Source: Alviniconcha marisindica (taxonomy: Eukaryota > Mollusca > Gastropoda > Provannidae). From it: 64,000 bases of DNA. Location of the stretch: assembly GCA_018857735.1 (NCBI GenBank), contig JABMCL010002103.1:1292001-1356000 (forward strand), read 5' to 3'. Numbering within the stretch: position 1 is the first letter of the stretch; every line of letters begins with the position of its first letter. The translations under genes were made by a program, and so were the position numbers. The notes below the pieces were generated by a model. The model saw only the letters and a list, made by a program, of their open reading frames with translations, had not been told where the DNA came from and ran no database searches. Below are positions 11,936-23,564 of the stretch, one piece after another.

Positions 11936-14900
11936 TCCTTCGCAATTCACTTTTGCGGAAAAGTGCGCCAGAACAGATGTCATGATCAGCTGCAGAGAGA
12001 ACAATGTTCTGCACTACAAAGAAATTTGTGAAAAGCGTCTCCGCTCAAATTACATCCAAATGCTGTGAACTGTCTCACAACCCATAAAAATTAATGGAAA
12101 ATCTTCAGCATTCTTCCTATCGCTTTTCTTTTGTTGATGTGACGCTTCAAGTTGACATCGTACATTCCACCATGGGCAACAGAAAAGTCCCAAGAACTGA
12201 AGAAGCAGGCACTGCACTTCACATGCTTGGTGCTCTGCGTTGATCGTACAATGCACAGAAACATTTCTGTATAATACTGTTCCTGGAAATTTTGGTGTGC
12301 AGTTTTTTTGACAAGATTCGTCACCCAGAAGCTGGCTTTTAGCTTCTCGCTTCGGCGTGGCAATTTGCAATGATTGAAAACGGAAGTCGTCTCGCCAGGA
12401 AGTGACCATAAGAGTGGGAACTGAACCGAACGCACAGAATCAAAAATGAAAATTTTAGTTTTTCTGAGGGAGAGTGTAGTGATATGATCATGAGCATAGC
12501 AGTGTAGTGCAGTGCCCCTGGCTGTAGCAAACTACGGCCAAAACGTAGCTGTTTTCTAGTGCTTGCACTAAACATTTTTCTAACTGGTATGACATCTATT
12601 AGGTGGTGAAAGTGGATCACAGATACTGGTCAGATAACCACTGTAACCGGTCATATGCACAGCCAGCCATGCTACTACTAGTGCTAGAGCTGTACTAGCA
12701 AACACCCAGTTCCCTTCCCTGTCTGGAACGCACACCATTCAGTCACGGTATATCTGTGTCAGTCTCACATGACCACAACATTCAAGAGGCACAAGATGTA
12801 GACGTTAACCACTATCGCATGCATCAGTGTGTTGCTACATGTACTGACAACTGACCCAACTATTTTAATCTCTTCTTGCTGTTTTTGGGGAGCTGGTGAT
12901 CGCTGGTGACATCATCATAAGCATGCAGCATAGTGCAATGCGCTCAGGCATAGTAAACTATGACCAAAAAAATGTAGTGGTTCGCCTCTCTGTAAGCACC
13001 ATCTAACTCGTGGAGCGCACTCCCCTCTCATTGCATCTAAACCAAAAGTTAGGTCCTGCGACATGAAATCAAAATCAAGAACTGCCACATCACAAAACCG
13101 TGTGCCAATGCATTCCTGGCTTCATCTCCCCACAACTTTCACTTCCAGCTCAACTGATCTTCTTCTGTAAGGCGACTTCCTAAATCATGCTGAGGAGCAT
13201 GTCACAAAACAAATGCACATACATAGTTTCAAGTGTCCCAAAGGCTTTTTACATCTCCAACTGGGCTAAACTGCCTACCATTTACTGATACCCACTCCCA
13301 TTTACTGGCACAACCGCAGGCATTTAACTATTCACCATGGCTGACAACTCAAGCAGCAGATATGGTGAATCTTTCACTTTCAAAACTTTCTGAACATTCG
13401 CAGTTTTTCTTTGCCAAAACATGGTGCAGAAGCATGTAGGAATGTATGCATTCAGTATTAATGCCTGCCCACAAGAGTAACAGCCAGCGGCTGTATTCAC
13501 AATTAAGTGACTAAGACAGGCAATAACCACGTATGAATGCGCTCCAATTGTTTCATAGGCATTCAGTGCGGAACTAAAACTGATGCTTCTTTTTCTGTAC
13601 CCCCAATTTCTTTCCCCATGGACAATTTCCCCCCCACAGAAAGAATGTTTCACTGCTACAGAAATCTGCATTTTCGCGGACAATCCCCATGCCCAAGTAG
13701 TACAAACAGCGACATATCTCACAGGTTGCACCCTTTTTTTTTTACAGTTGATTGGTTTCTGAGAACCAAGTTCACCATCTTATAGATGTCACACTAGTTT
13801 GAAAAATGTCTAGCACAATCACTGTAAAGAAAACGTCAGTCTCAACATAAATCTCCAGTTTGCAGCTGTTCTATGAGCCACAGCAATAGCAGCTGTTTCC
13901 ACTTGTACTTACCATAAAGGTTTCCCCAGTGAGCAGTTTCGTTTCCATTTCCTTGCCTAGATCCGTGTCTTTGGTTGGACACTTAAGGTCTTCGCGGCAC
14001 ACGCCGGCATCATCCATGAGATTAAGGTAGCCGTCTTCACAACTTATAACCTGCAATAACCCACAGACAGCTCAAAGGCATTAATGTGCTCAATATATTC
14101 ATGTCTAACTGATGATGTGACCTTGCGTTCATTATGTAATCATCCAGTACTCTTGAGGTTTGGGAGGAATACTTGTCAATATGAGAGTGAAGTAGCGGGA
14201 TCTGAGACAGCAGAAGCAGTACACAAACTGCAGGGCTCAGTGTGTACACCCCTATTACAAATGTCAGGACCCCAAACCAGTTAGCTCTTGGATTAATCCT
14301 GTCAATGGCACAGGGTTACCTCAGGACAAATCATACATTCAAAATTCATTTAATCACAGCTGTCAAATTTACCATTACAATATTGTATCACTGCACAATA
14401 ACATGTTTGGCACCTCCTGATTTTCCATAGCCTCTCACCATGGGAACCTGCTTAAACTGCTTGCAACTATGAGCAGGGTGACCTGATTTTATTCCACAGG
14501 TCCCCAAGGGAAACTGCATTAGCCAAAATAACTCAAAAGTAGTAGAGATTGTTTTTGTTTTTGTTTTTAAATAAAGGTGAAGGGACTGGGAAGTTAATGA
14601 GGACAAGGAAGAAATTCCTGGCCATGGCCAAAGCACATGTGGCTACATTCTGACCTAATCCAGGGTTTAAAGGGAGAACATTTATCAGCTCTGGGTTCTC
14701 AACCAAGAGTCCTTAATTTTTGCATCTGCAGTACCCCACTTTGGGGTTACCTCAAACCAAGAGTGACAAACTTCTTCATAGGCCTATAGTCAGGAACAGC
14801 AGGCCTAAACTGGAGTGGGGGAAAAAACAGCAAGCACCTAGCAATTTTTTGTGTGTCACTCCAGATCCAGGTCTAGCATGCCTTTTTCAGTTCTAATGTG

Positions 14901-15814
14901 AAAGGGACACACATTCATGTGTTCATGGGAACCCTCACAAAGACAGAGAACACCGTCTTTAGATTGACATGCAGTACATAATGGAAAATTTTCCTTTTCC
15001 AAAATACTAACAACTGCTGGAGACTGCATATGTTTGGGGATTTTATACATTAGGGTTTCTGTTTTCATGAGCTGTGCTTGCGGCTTGATTTTAACACGTT
15101 TTTTGCAGCACCGACACAGGCTAAACTCAGCATAGTGGCACAAACTGGTCAGCATTAGTACTATAATGCCTAAAATTTCAGGTGACTGAGCTCATGAAAT
15201 ATCTCATTCACTCTCAGTCTCACTCACCGTGTACTCTGATCGACCAACAACTGGAACTTCCATGTTGTGTGTGGAGGGGCAAATATCTTCAAACTTCTTC
15301 CCGTTGAACACATCCAGCGCCACGATGTGAACCTGCAGAATCATAGAAAGTCATGCTCTTACATACTACACAGAAAGACTTAAACAAATCTACAGTCTCA
15401 TCCAACCCCTCCTGGCAAAATGACAGCCCATCAAGCTAACCATACATATATCTGCAATAAAATTGTATGAATGCTGCACATCAAGAACACATCAAGTAGT
15501 AATAATGCATTACATACACTTGATATATGTCAAAACACATTCTAATTCATATAAAAGACACAGCAAGCTCTACAACCTACAATTTTAAACAAGGCTACAA
15601 TATATAAATAAAATAACAGTTGTCAAAAGTTAGATACAGTGGTACATACCTTGGCATGACCGTGCTTCCCAGTCTTTGAGGTAGACATTTCAACGATTTT
15701 GCAGGGTCGACCTTTGATCACTACAAAGTCATTCTTCCTCAGGGCAGAACACTGCTTGGGAAAAGTATCAGATGCCCCAGAGGAGGCAGATTCAAACTGA
15801 TCTTCATCTGCCAT
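8757..15814 (-). CDS. EIF5A: Eukaryotic translation initiation factor 5A (eIF5A), complete, 4 coding exons
   Basis: Joining 15814-15650, 15332-15228, 14050-13913 and 8828-8757 on the minus strand gives 159 residues (human form 154), all at codon boundaries and all with GT-AG introns. The N-terminal SH3-like domain carries the hypusine loop [12 protein letters not shown] with the modified lysine at position 50, as in other animals. [11 protein letters not shown] marks the domain junction, and the OB-fold C-terminal domain contains [11 protein letters not shown] and the final TVLKAMGEE. eIF5A binds the ribosomal E site and, once hypusinated by deoxyhypusine synthase and hydroxylase, helps peptide-bond formation and termination at difficult sequences. 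The start follows ACCACGACCAACC just after a splice acceptor. The last intron (about 5.1 kb) is bloated by repeats including a large foldback. The C-terminal tail ([10 protein letters not shown]) is slightly longer than in vertebrates. Identification is secure. Confidence 0.96.
9242..10187. repeat. Large inverted repeat (foldback), arms about 350 bp
   Basis: Left arm 9242-9595 and right arm 9828-10187 are reverse complements at roughly 80 percent by eye, separated by about 230 bp. Shared blocks include GAGACGCTGTGAATTTTCAA (left) and its complement near 9963-9985, CTACTGTTAGCA, GAGATTTGAACTGCAAATTT and CTCAGTTGCTTAC. The inner ends contain a tRNA-B-box-like CAGTTCAAATC. This could be two SINE copies inserted in opposite orientation, or one foldback element. 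It lies wholly inside eIF5A intron 4. Confidence 0.85.
11041..11745 (+). repeat. Dispersed repeat, copy 1 (partner at 27.54-28.36 kb)
   Basis: Ordered blocks shared with the MIC10 intron-1 copy: GACAGCTCAGCCAGGCCAAG with GGTGGGTGACAT, CAGTTTCCAG, ACTAGTTTCCCA, and at the far end GTACGAAAGTTCTAAAAACT. Same plus-strand orientation in both. Family not recognised. Confidence 0.65.
11881..11932. repeat. (TA)n microsatellite
   Basis: About 26 uninterrupted AT dinucleotides within eIF5A intron 4. Confidence 0.97.
13913..14050 (-). CDS. EIF5A: eIF5A coding exon 3
   Basis: 46 codons, [12 protein letters not shown] to LLTGETFM, between acceptor TTATTGCAG and donor ATG|GTAAGT, phase 0. Covers most of the C-terminal OB fold. 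Confidence 0.95.
14420..14660 (+). repeat. Dispersed repeat, copy 2 (partner at 4.55-5.17 kb)
   Basis: Contains CATGGGAACCTGCTTAAACT, GATTTTATTCCACAGGTCCC and AAGCACATGTGGCT in the order seen at 4550-5170. Lies in eIF5A intron 3. Confidence 0.6.
15228..15332 (-). CDS. EIF5A: eIF5A coding exon 2
   Basis: 35 codons, [13 protein letters not shown] to GRSEYT, between acceptor TTCTGCAG and donor ACG|GTGAGT, phase 0 at both ends. Confidence 0.95.
15650..15814 (-). CDS. EIF5A: eIF5A coding exon 1 (hypusine loop)
   Basis: 55 codons from [10 protein letters not shown] to HGHAK. The acceptor TTCTCCTTGTAG lies 13 bases before the ATG and the donor AAG|GTATGT follows the last codon. Contains the hypusine Lys50. 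Confidence 0.95.
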
Positions 15815-16927
15815 GGTTGGTCGTGGTCTACAAGGAGAACAAAACCACAACACAAATTTAGTCTAAATACACATCACGACAAACAACAAACAAAACAGAT
15901 ACCCTACGCAACAAACTTTCTTGTGTACTATGAAATGTAAACATGGGTAATCAGTCTGTTAAAAATATTTGCTCAACACTAAAGGAAATGGGTAATCCCA
16001 ACTAAGCGAAACTGAAAGCTCAAAACACCGATATCAGACAGTTGAAATTGTCTCAAGAGACAGGGTTCCACTTCCATGTTACTGCCAGGCTCCCATTAAC
16101 GCGCAAATGTGCATCCCTTACACACCAGAACCAAAAAGGACACATTAAAGGCACCTCTAGAGGGTCCCACAGGATGCATAAAAACATGCCAGGTTACAGG
16201 GTTTTGTTAGTACAGACCTCCTCTTCCAGACTGAATAAAAATACAGTCATGTAAACTACTGGTATCACAATTTCTTCTCTAAACCAACAGTTACTTGACA
16301 GTGACTTTGTCACACATTCTCCCTAACTTCACAAGGTACACAGGTTGCTTCAACACCAAATACACCAGCACACACCCAACACCATATCTAATGAAGCAAT
16401 TCAGTGCTTTATGCACCCTACATTGTGAGACATATTGGTCTTCCACTACTGAAAGGTTTAATATACGCACACAAAATCATGCAAAGAAGCTGAAAATTAA
16501 ATAGAAATCTGTGTACAGGCTGTCAGTGTGAGGGCTTCTAACAAAAGTAACATGACAATAAATTTGTTGTGAATTTTCAGCTGTCAAAAAAGATCAGTGG
16601 AGTTTCCTCCTTAAAATACTCACCAATGGGAGCCCTGTGGCCCATACTGTTTCACCAGCATGAACTTCAGTGCACCATACTCTTTCAGGTCTTTTGCCTT
16701 TCAGTGTATTTATTTTTAAACCAACATCAATAAATCATTAAATGAAAGAAATTACTGATTTTGTTTGTGATCTTTGATTTCTTCTAGTTCTACACGGTAG
16801 AATGGGCACATCTACAATGAAAAGGCTGCAACAGCAAGAACTTGCCACTGGCACAGGAAGATCTGCTTTAATAAAATGATTTACAGTATTATAATTATTA
16901 TAACAGCCGTTTTTGAAATCGTATTAG

Positions 16928-17227
16928 TTATGGGCAAGACTTGCAAGCATTTCCATTAAAGCGATTTGTACAAAATGTATGAGCTGTATTTCTGCCTGTA
17001 ATAGTGGTAACTGGTGTGGTCACTGCCTGGAAAGACACGTGCGATTGATCATATGGCTGCATGGCAACTGGGAAAACGCCAGTGAACTTGAAAATAAGGA
17101 ACGCGAAATACAGTACACAAAAAACAATGAATTGAATACGCAAGCTCTCGATGACCGGGTCTTTTGGGGATATACAAAAGAACGACGGACCTACAAAATA
17201 ACACCCCAAAAATATAAGAGGGCACAA
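16928..17227 (-). CDS. Uncertain ORF, one hydrophobic helix, inside the eIF5A leader intron
   Basis: A 99-residue minus-strand open frame with a convincing hydrophobic stretch (LRIQFIVFCVLYFAFLIFKF, about residues 30-48) followed by a Ser/Thr-rich, Cys-containing tail ending KSCP. It starts just past an acceptor-like TATTTTGTAG, so it could be a terminal exon of an alternative transcript. No family is recognised and a plus-strand frame of equal length overlaps it. It may be a chance ORF in intron sequence. Confidence 0.2.
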   Translation of the reverse strand: MCPLIFLGCYFVGPSFFCISPKDPVIESLRIQFIVFCVLYFAFLIFKFTGVFPVAMQPYDQSHVSFQAVTTPVTTITGRNTAHTFCTNRFNGNACKSCP

Positions 17228-17441
17228 AGTTTCACGCCGAGGTCCCGCCGGTCTGGGATCAACAGCAACACGTGTTGATCGCCGAGATTATAGGTGTAAC
17301 ACTTGAACGATCACGTTGAAAATGGGTCATGCTTTACACTATTCACGTGGAAATGTGACTGAATCAAAAAGGTAATATCAACAGCGACAAAAAGTGAGCA
17401 CTAGACAGAATATCCTGGGTAGAACTGATAACATTTCCAAG

Positions 17442-17552
17442 ATGGCGAACAAACCCATTCGTCGGAGAGCTTTCCATCACTATGTTGTCGAGTTTAATTA
17501 TAGTGTCACAATAAAGGTCGCATCTCCCTTCAAAAACAATACACGTACATAA
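17442..17552 (+). CDS. Possible 36-aa micro-ORF with TISU-like start
   Basis: CAAGATGGCGAAC fits the TISU/YY1 start context (SAASATGGCGGC) except at the end, and opens a frame of 36 codons (MANKPIRRRA to NNTRT, then TAA), rich in basic residues. It is antisense to the eIF5A leader intron, about 230 bp from the eIF5A cap. It could be a real short ORF, the first exon of an unseen plus-strand gene, or simply a YY1 site of the eIF5A promoter. Confidence 0.25.
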   Translation: MANKPIRRRAFHHYVVEFNYSVTIKVASPFKNNTRT

Positions 17553-17646
17553 AACAGACTCAGCGTTAGATTACCTGATGTAGAAAACATGAAAATAATG
17601 AACGTATAAGACTTTTACTGAAAGGAATTTACTCTTCCGTACTCAC

Positions 17647-17690
17647 GTGTTCTGAACAGTTCAGGGGGAAAAGAATGCGCATGCGCCCCA
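17647..17690 (-). promoter_or_regulatory. EIF5A: eIF5A promoter: NRF1 palindrome, TCT initiator and 27-nt 5' UTR exon
   Basis: On the minus strand, TGCGCATGCGC (17686-17676, an NRF1-type palindrome) is followed at once by ATTCTTTTCCCCC. TTCTTTTC fits the YYC(+1)TTTYY TCT initiator of translation-factor and ribosomal-protein genes, placing the cap at 17673. The inferred first exon runs to 17647, where GAACAC|GTGAGT is a strong donor. Splicing to 15827 gives a 5' UTR of only 40 nt starting with a pyrimidine run, the 5'TOP arrangement that makes translation growth-dependent. No transcript data, so the cap site is inference. Confidence 0.6.
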
Positions 17691-17739
17691 CGTTCAATAA
17701 CTAGCGCCACCATATATTCAAGAAGCATAATCCAAGATA

Positions 17740-18070
17740 GTGAGCCGGTTTGGCCTAGCGGTACGGGGTTAGGCTGGTAAGCGGAAGGACCTCGGTTCGA
17801 TACCGCTTCGGCTCTCCTTTCTCTTCAAAAAGGTTGTGGTTTGTGGACACTGTCTTGTGACTTTGTCCGTCACTTCCTACTGAAACATTAAAATGGCTCT
17901 CATCGCTGCCCATCTCAAGTTCAAATAATGCAGGATACATTCCGTGATGGTGACAGTGTAGCGATAGGTATATAATCTCCCTCTTCCCACACCTCCATAC
18001 CCCCTTCCCCACCTTCTCCCCGTCCCTATTAAACCTTATGGTTTCTGTGGACGTTAAGCACCATGTTTAC
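17740..18070 (+). mobile_element. tRNA-derived SINE, copy B (about 330 bp)
   Basis: Starts GTGAGCCGGTTTGGCCTAGC, B-box GGTTCGATACC at 17794-17804, ends GACGTTAAGCACCATGTTTAC. Full-length sister of 1411-1726. It lies immediately upstream of the eIF5A promoter, in the opposite orientation to the gene. Confidence 0.88.
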
Positions 18071-18426
18071 CATGATAGTTTCCCTTGTACGCCGTGGCTG
18101 CAGCGTTCCGAAGTTTCCATCCAGAGCCTCGTGTTTCGGCAGCGAGGCTCATCCAGAGCAGGTCGATTTATTACCTCTAACTGGTCGTAACGGTTGGAAT
18201 AACTTGACGCTGAATCAGTGACTGTAGCCTTTCATTGTGCGTTTTTGAATATCCACCGAAGTTGTGTATTCAGTCAGCTGGCCACGGTTGTTACATGGCT
18301 CACTCCGTGGTGCCACTACACTGACTGACTCAATGGCCGCAGCCGGCACGGTGAGTGCCGTCTCAGTCAGTGACTGAGGCCACATACGTAGGGTGTACAT
18401 CCGTCCGTTTAGCTATAACCTGCCTC

Positions 18427-18427
<1 letters not shown>

Positions 18428-18471
<44 letters not shown>
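18428..18471. repeat. Poly-C run of 44
   Basis: Forty-four consecutive C. Such a run is hard to sequence, so its exact length should not be trusted. Confidence 0.95.
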
Positions 18472-18474
<3 letters not shown>

Positions 18475-18699
18475 CATGCCGCGGCGACACTGCATGACAG
18501 TCATCATGTTTAAGGTGGCAGAATGTCAGAGTGACCGGGATCCAGTTCCGTTTAGTGTGACGTGCCCGCACACTGCTGCGGCCGTAACAACACCTCACGG
18601 CAATCAACACATTCTTGATTTCAAACCGGGGCACAATTTCGCTCTAAAAAGAAATAATCAGAAAACGCAATATCCTGGTGTTGGTTTGTTGTTGTTGTT

Positions 18700-18711
18700 G
18701 TCTTGTTCAGT

Positions 18712-18774
<63 letters not shown>

Positions 18775-19400
18775 CTCTGTGCATGTGCCTCTGTGTGTGT
18801 TCTTTCTTTCTTTCTCGCTTTTTCTTGTGTTTTTTTTGATGATGTTGTTGTTGTTGTTTTGTGTGTGTGTGTTTTTAAGTTGTTACTGGTTTGTAAATTT
18901 TGTTTTTGTTTGCTGTGTTCTCAATGATGTTGTTGTGTGTTTTGTCGTTTGCTGTTGTTGTTTTGTTCATTGGGTGTGTTTTTTAGGTTTTTGTTTTTTG
19001 TTTTTTTAGGGGGGGGGGTTTGGCGGTCGGGGCGGGGTGTGTGTGTGTGTTGTTGTTGTTGTTGTTGTTGTTGTGGGGGTGTTGTGGCGGGTGTTTTTGT
19101 TGTTTGCTTTGTTTTGTGGTTGATTTTTATTTTCATGTTTGTTTGTTGTTGTTGTTTGGGAGTTGTGTTGGAGTGTTTTTGCTGTTGTTGTTGTGGTTGT
19201 TTGTTTGTCTGTTTTTTTGAGTTTGTTTGGTGTTGTTGTCGTTTGTTTGTTTTGTTTTTTGGGGGGTGTCATTTTGTTTGTTGTTTTCATGGTGGTTTGT
19301 TGTTGTTGTTTTGTTTTGTTATTGTTGTTGTTTTTGGGGGGTGGCGCTTCTTTCGTTTAGAAACTGTCTTTTGTGCTTTTTTATAAATTTTATTTCTCCT
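18700..19400. repeat. T/G-only low-complexity tract with (GT)n and (GTT)n
   Basis: (GT)n at about 18715-18772, then some 600 bases that are nearly all T and G on the plus strand, built from TTG/GTT repeats with G runs. Long stop-free frames (Val/Cys/Phe-rich) are composition artefacts. Confidence 0.95.
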
Positions 19401-19503
19401 TCACCAAAGCCGTAGTGTGATTTCGGCATTTGGTATGTGAGACCCTATGTAGGTGGATTCGGAACTGACACACTGTAGCCAGTAACTTAAGTAGCCGCTT
19501 TCA

Positions 19504-19992
<489 letters not shown>

Positions 19993-20098
19993 GGCACGCG
20001 GCACGCACACTGATTGACGGAGTGTGTGACACGGCGGCACGCACGCATGGAACAAGCATGTTCCGGCAGTAACTCTGTCTCTGGATGCCTTCAAATCT

Positions 20099-20190
20099 AA
20101 TAATAATAATAACTCTTACATAGCGCTATACCCCGTAAAGATTTACAAGCTCGCGGCGCTGTACATTTATCAACATCAAAATCCGCTTGA
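20099..20190 (-). mobile_element. SINE/LINE 3'-end fragment with (AAT)n tail
   Basis: On the minus strand it ends AGCGCTATGTAAGAGTTATT followed by ATT repeats. A related piece with a longer (AAT)n tail lies at 22772-22866; both share TGTACATTTATCA. The AGCGCTATRTAA-type tail is widespread in lophotrochozoan SINEs. Confidence 0.5.
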
Positions 20191-20439
20191 CAATCAACAA
20201 CAACTACAACAACAAAAGTACAAGTACTATAAAGGCATACATCAATATCAAAATGACAAAAAAAGCCACAGACTCAAGCCGTTGCTTTCAAGTTCAGTTT
20301 AAAAACGATACACTGACCTGCCATATCACTACGGGGCCGGTCGGCCGCCACACGGCGTTGGGTCAGTTAGGTAGCGTAGGCCTATATTCAGTATCATTTT
20401 GTCACGTTGTTGATCGTCGCCGCTTTGACTGACATAGTG

Positions 20440-20560
20440 CTAATCTCCGCTCCGCTCCAGCAGACTCACTGCGCTCTTGTCGTATGGGATTCTGAGCTGA
20501 CCATATTGCTTTACGTCCACAGAAGCGAGGTGGCTTAATAGGGACGGGGACGGGGGACAA
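20440..20560 (-). mobile_element. Two SINE tail fragments
   Basis: 20440-20485 matches the complement of the GAGTCTGCTCAAGAGAGCGG block at 60655-60674. 20507-20560 matches the complement of the SINE A/B 3' body (CCCTATTAAGCC, TTCTGTGGACGTAAAGC). Confidence 0.5.
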
Positions 20561-20673
20561 AGGGGACGAAAGAGTGAAGGCTCGACCGCGGATACCGCCC
20601 GAAAAAGACCCGAGAGACCTCCTCTTGATCTCGCCTGGAACCCCGCTTTGGTAATGACACACACAGGTGTGTG

Positions 20674-20720
20674 TGTGGGGGGGGGGGGGGGGAGGGGGGG
20701 TACGGGGGGGAGGGGGGGGG
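20674..20720. repeat. Poly-G tracts
   Basis: Several G runs of 8 to 14 separated by single A or TAC. Confidence 0.9.
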
Positions 20721-20889
20721 GATTCTAAGTGACTCACGGTAGCTTTTTTACGGCGCGGCTGACGTTTCAATTGTTCACCGCACTGGCCCGTGTACACAGT
20801 TACAGCGATGTTTCTTGTGGTTGTTAGTGACATGGCCGGTGCCACGTGAAACTGCTACCCGCATCTCGGCGGGTTCCGGCACTGACATA

Positions 20890-21413
20890 CCCAGTAAACA
20901 TGTCGGATCCGGCCGATTAGCATCCGGTCCGGATCGGCTGGGAAGCATTGGCCAGAAGCGGGCCGGATGATTCTTGTACATTGGCTTGCTTCCGGACCGG
21001 ATCTTTGGCCAAAACCTGGCCGCACAGCCCGTTGGCCAGAACTGAGTCTGAAAGTGAGACTGAAACTGACTGGTAGCGGGCTGGTTGCGTTCTGCCAGAA
21101 ACCGGGCCTGACATGATGAATCAGGCACACCGCCGGCTTGATTCCAGACCCGGCGCCAGATGTCGGTTTGGCCAAACACTGACCATGACCATCCAGATCG
21201 GATCCGGGTCGGTTTCGGCACAATATGATCCATACCTTCTCTGTTTGGAAAAACTGCGGGACAGAAAAGGATGTGGGAAGTCGGATCTGGTATGTGTAAT
21301 GAATATATATACGATCCGGGCCGATGCCGCTGGCGGCTGCACGCTGGCCGTAATGGCCATAATTGCCGCGTAACTGAAAACGCTTCCGGTTCGGATCCGG
21401 TATGTTTACTGGG
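20890..21413. mobile_element. 524-bp MITE-like DNA element with TA duplication
   Basis: Terminal inverted repeats CCCAGTAAACAT at 20890 and ATGTTTACTGGG ending at 21413, with CGGATCCG a few bases inside both ends. The dinucleotide TA flanks each side (20888-20889 and 21414-21415), consistent with a TA target-site duplication. The interior is GC-rich with many GGCC and TTGGCCA/TGGCCAGAA motifs and encodes no transposase. I read it as a non-autonomous DNA transposon; the superfamily is not certain. Open frames inside are artefacts. Confidence 0.8.
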
Positions 21414-21415
21414 TA

Positions 21416-22770
21416 GTTAGTTCATGCAAGGCCACATACGTAGGTCGGTGCATGCGTGTTTAGCGGTCGCGTGTAACCTGCCACCTGCGCTTCAGTTTCG
21501 CAGAATGACTCGACTGTGACTGATCTTTCATTTACGCCGGTGCTACTGCATTCAGTAACTGACGGGGGTAGCACGGATGCCCGCCGAAATAAGAGTCAGC
21601 ACGGAAAGTCAGTCAGGTTGACCCAGGAGAAGAAAAAAGAAAAAAAGAAAGAAAGAAAAAGAAACAAGAATGACTGCTAGCGTTCTAAAACAAGATCCAA
21701 ACTCATAAAAGGTTCAAAAGAACGCTATTCATTAGGACAACACAACATGCGAATTTTCGGGATAATCCCTTATAGTATGAAGCCATAAAAAACAAACCAA
21801 CCTTAAACAACAGTTAAACGGTGAAAAATGAGATATAGAACTAGAGCACTTATCTGTTTTGACAGTTAGGCCAACAGTTCTTCCAACCCGCACTACTGAG
21901 AAACGAAAACAACATAGGGCTCAACCGCCGGCAAAAGCACTGAGATGTGTCCTAGTTCTACACCTAATTTTTCACCATTGGCTGTTATTTACTGAGTGTC
22001 GTTTTGTCGCTTGATAAAGGGGATTACGGCCCCGAAAGTTCGCATGTTGTGTTTTGTCCTAATAAATAGTGTTCTTTTCAACCTTTTACATGCGTTTTGA
22101 CCCCGCCGGCCACCGGGCCATCCTGTTCCCACTACTCGTGTACTCGTGTGTGCGGGTGTTTGTGTGTATGTGTGTGCGTCTTAGCGCCCTAATAGTCTCT
22201 CCGGACAAGACAGTTGAGTCAAGCGCTGTCACGGTCAGTACATGACAACTGACTTTCAAATTATTATTACTGAGTCAGTAGCAACTTGACTCTCAAAGTG
22301 TAAATGAATATTTCAGAACAGCACAAAATAGTCAAACAGATTTTTTCACACACGAAATGCATATCAGTTTTCGTACCTTTTTTCCATCCCAAGATCTACC
22401 CTCTTTTTGATCGGTCGCTTCATATAGCTGTTTTAGTCTGGAATCAGTTCTGCGTACTGTATCAAGAAAGACAACTTGTGGCAAATGTTCCCCAAAATAC
22501 ATTTACTTCCCTTTTATATTTCTCCCGTGAAGGTATTGCACCACGCGAAGCAACGTGGAGAGTGTAGTCCAGCCAAGGCCATCCCGGTGCCGCCGCCGCG
22601 TCCCTAGACCTGTTACTATGTTACTAAATGGGGCCGCGGTGGAACACTCGCCTGTCAGTGCCGCGACTAGAGAGAGCACAAACCAGGTTTAGTGCAGTGA
22701 GTTTCAGTCAGTCCGCTCCGCAGTGACTGAGGCCGTTCGCGAACGGCCGACGGGGCCAAAAGTGGACATT
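21416..22770. other. No gene seen
   Basis: A+T-moderate sequence with an A/G-rich stretch (about 21630-21665) after a GTTGACCCAGGAGAAG block that resembles the flank of the SINE head near 1310. One 87-codon plus-strand frame (22304-22567) has no recognisable domain. Confidence 0.4.
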
Positions 22771-22771
22771 G

Positions 22772-22822
<51 letters not shown>

Positions 22823-22866
22823 GTGTACATTTATCATGCGCTCATCAACGCCCTGAGCGCTCACAT
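22772..22866 (-). mobile_element. (AAT)n microsatellite and SINE tail fragment
   Basis: About 17 AAT units (22772-22822), then GTGTACATTTATCATGCGCT and GCCCTGAGCGCTCACAT, related to 20099-20190. On the minus strand the trinucleotide run is the 3' tail. Confidence 0.6.
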
Positions 22867-22994
22867 GATACATATTAAACTAAATATGATATTCAGACTA
22901 TACACATGTCAGTAGAGCACAGTCAGTCCTTCCCAAACTGCCGGATTTACATGAAGTATTATATGATACGAAAAAACAAACACACGCGGTATAC

Positions 22995-23564
<570 letters not shown>

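Larger units (their letters stand above)
8829..13912 (-). other. EIF5A: eIF5A intron 4 (about 5.1 kb)
   Basis: Bounded by ATG|GTAAGT and GTTTCAG. Contains, from right to left: two diverged direct repeats of about 105 bp (12476-12580 and 12896-13010), a (TA)n tract, a dispersed repeat shared with MIC10 intron 1, a 350-bp inverted repeat, and a poly-C run (about 8946-8961). No nested gene seen. Confidence 0.85.

Noticed and set aside
20775..21233. 152-codon minus ORF inside the MITE
   Set aside because: Arises from stop-poor GC-rich repeats of the non-autonomous element; no transposase motif.
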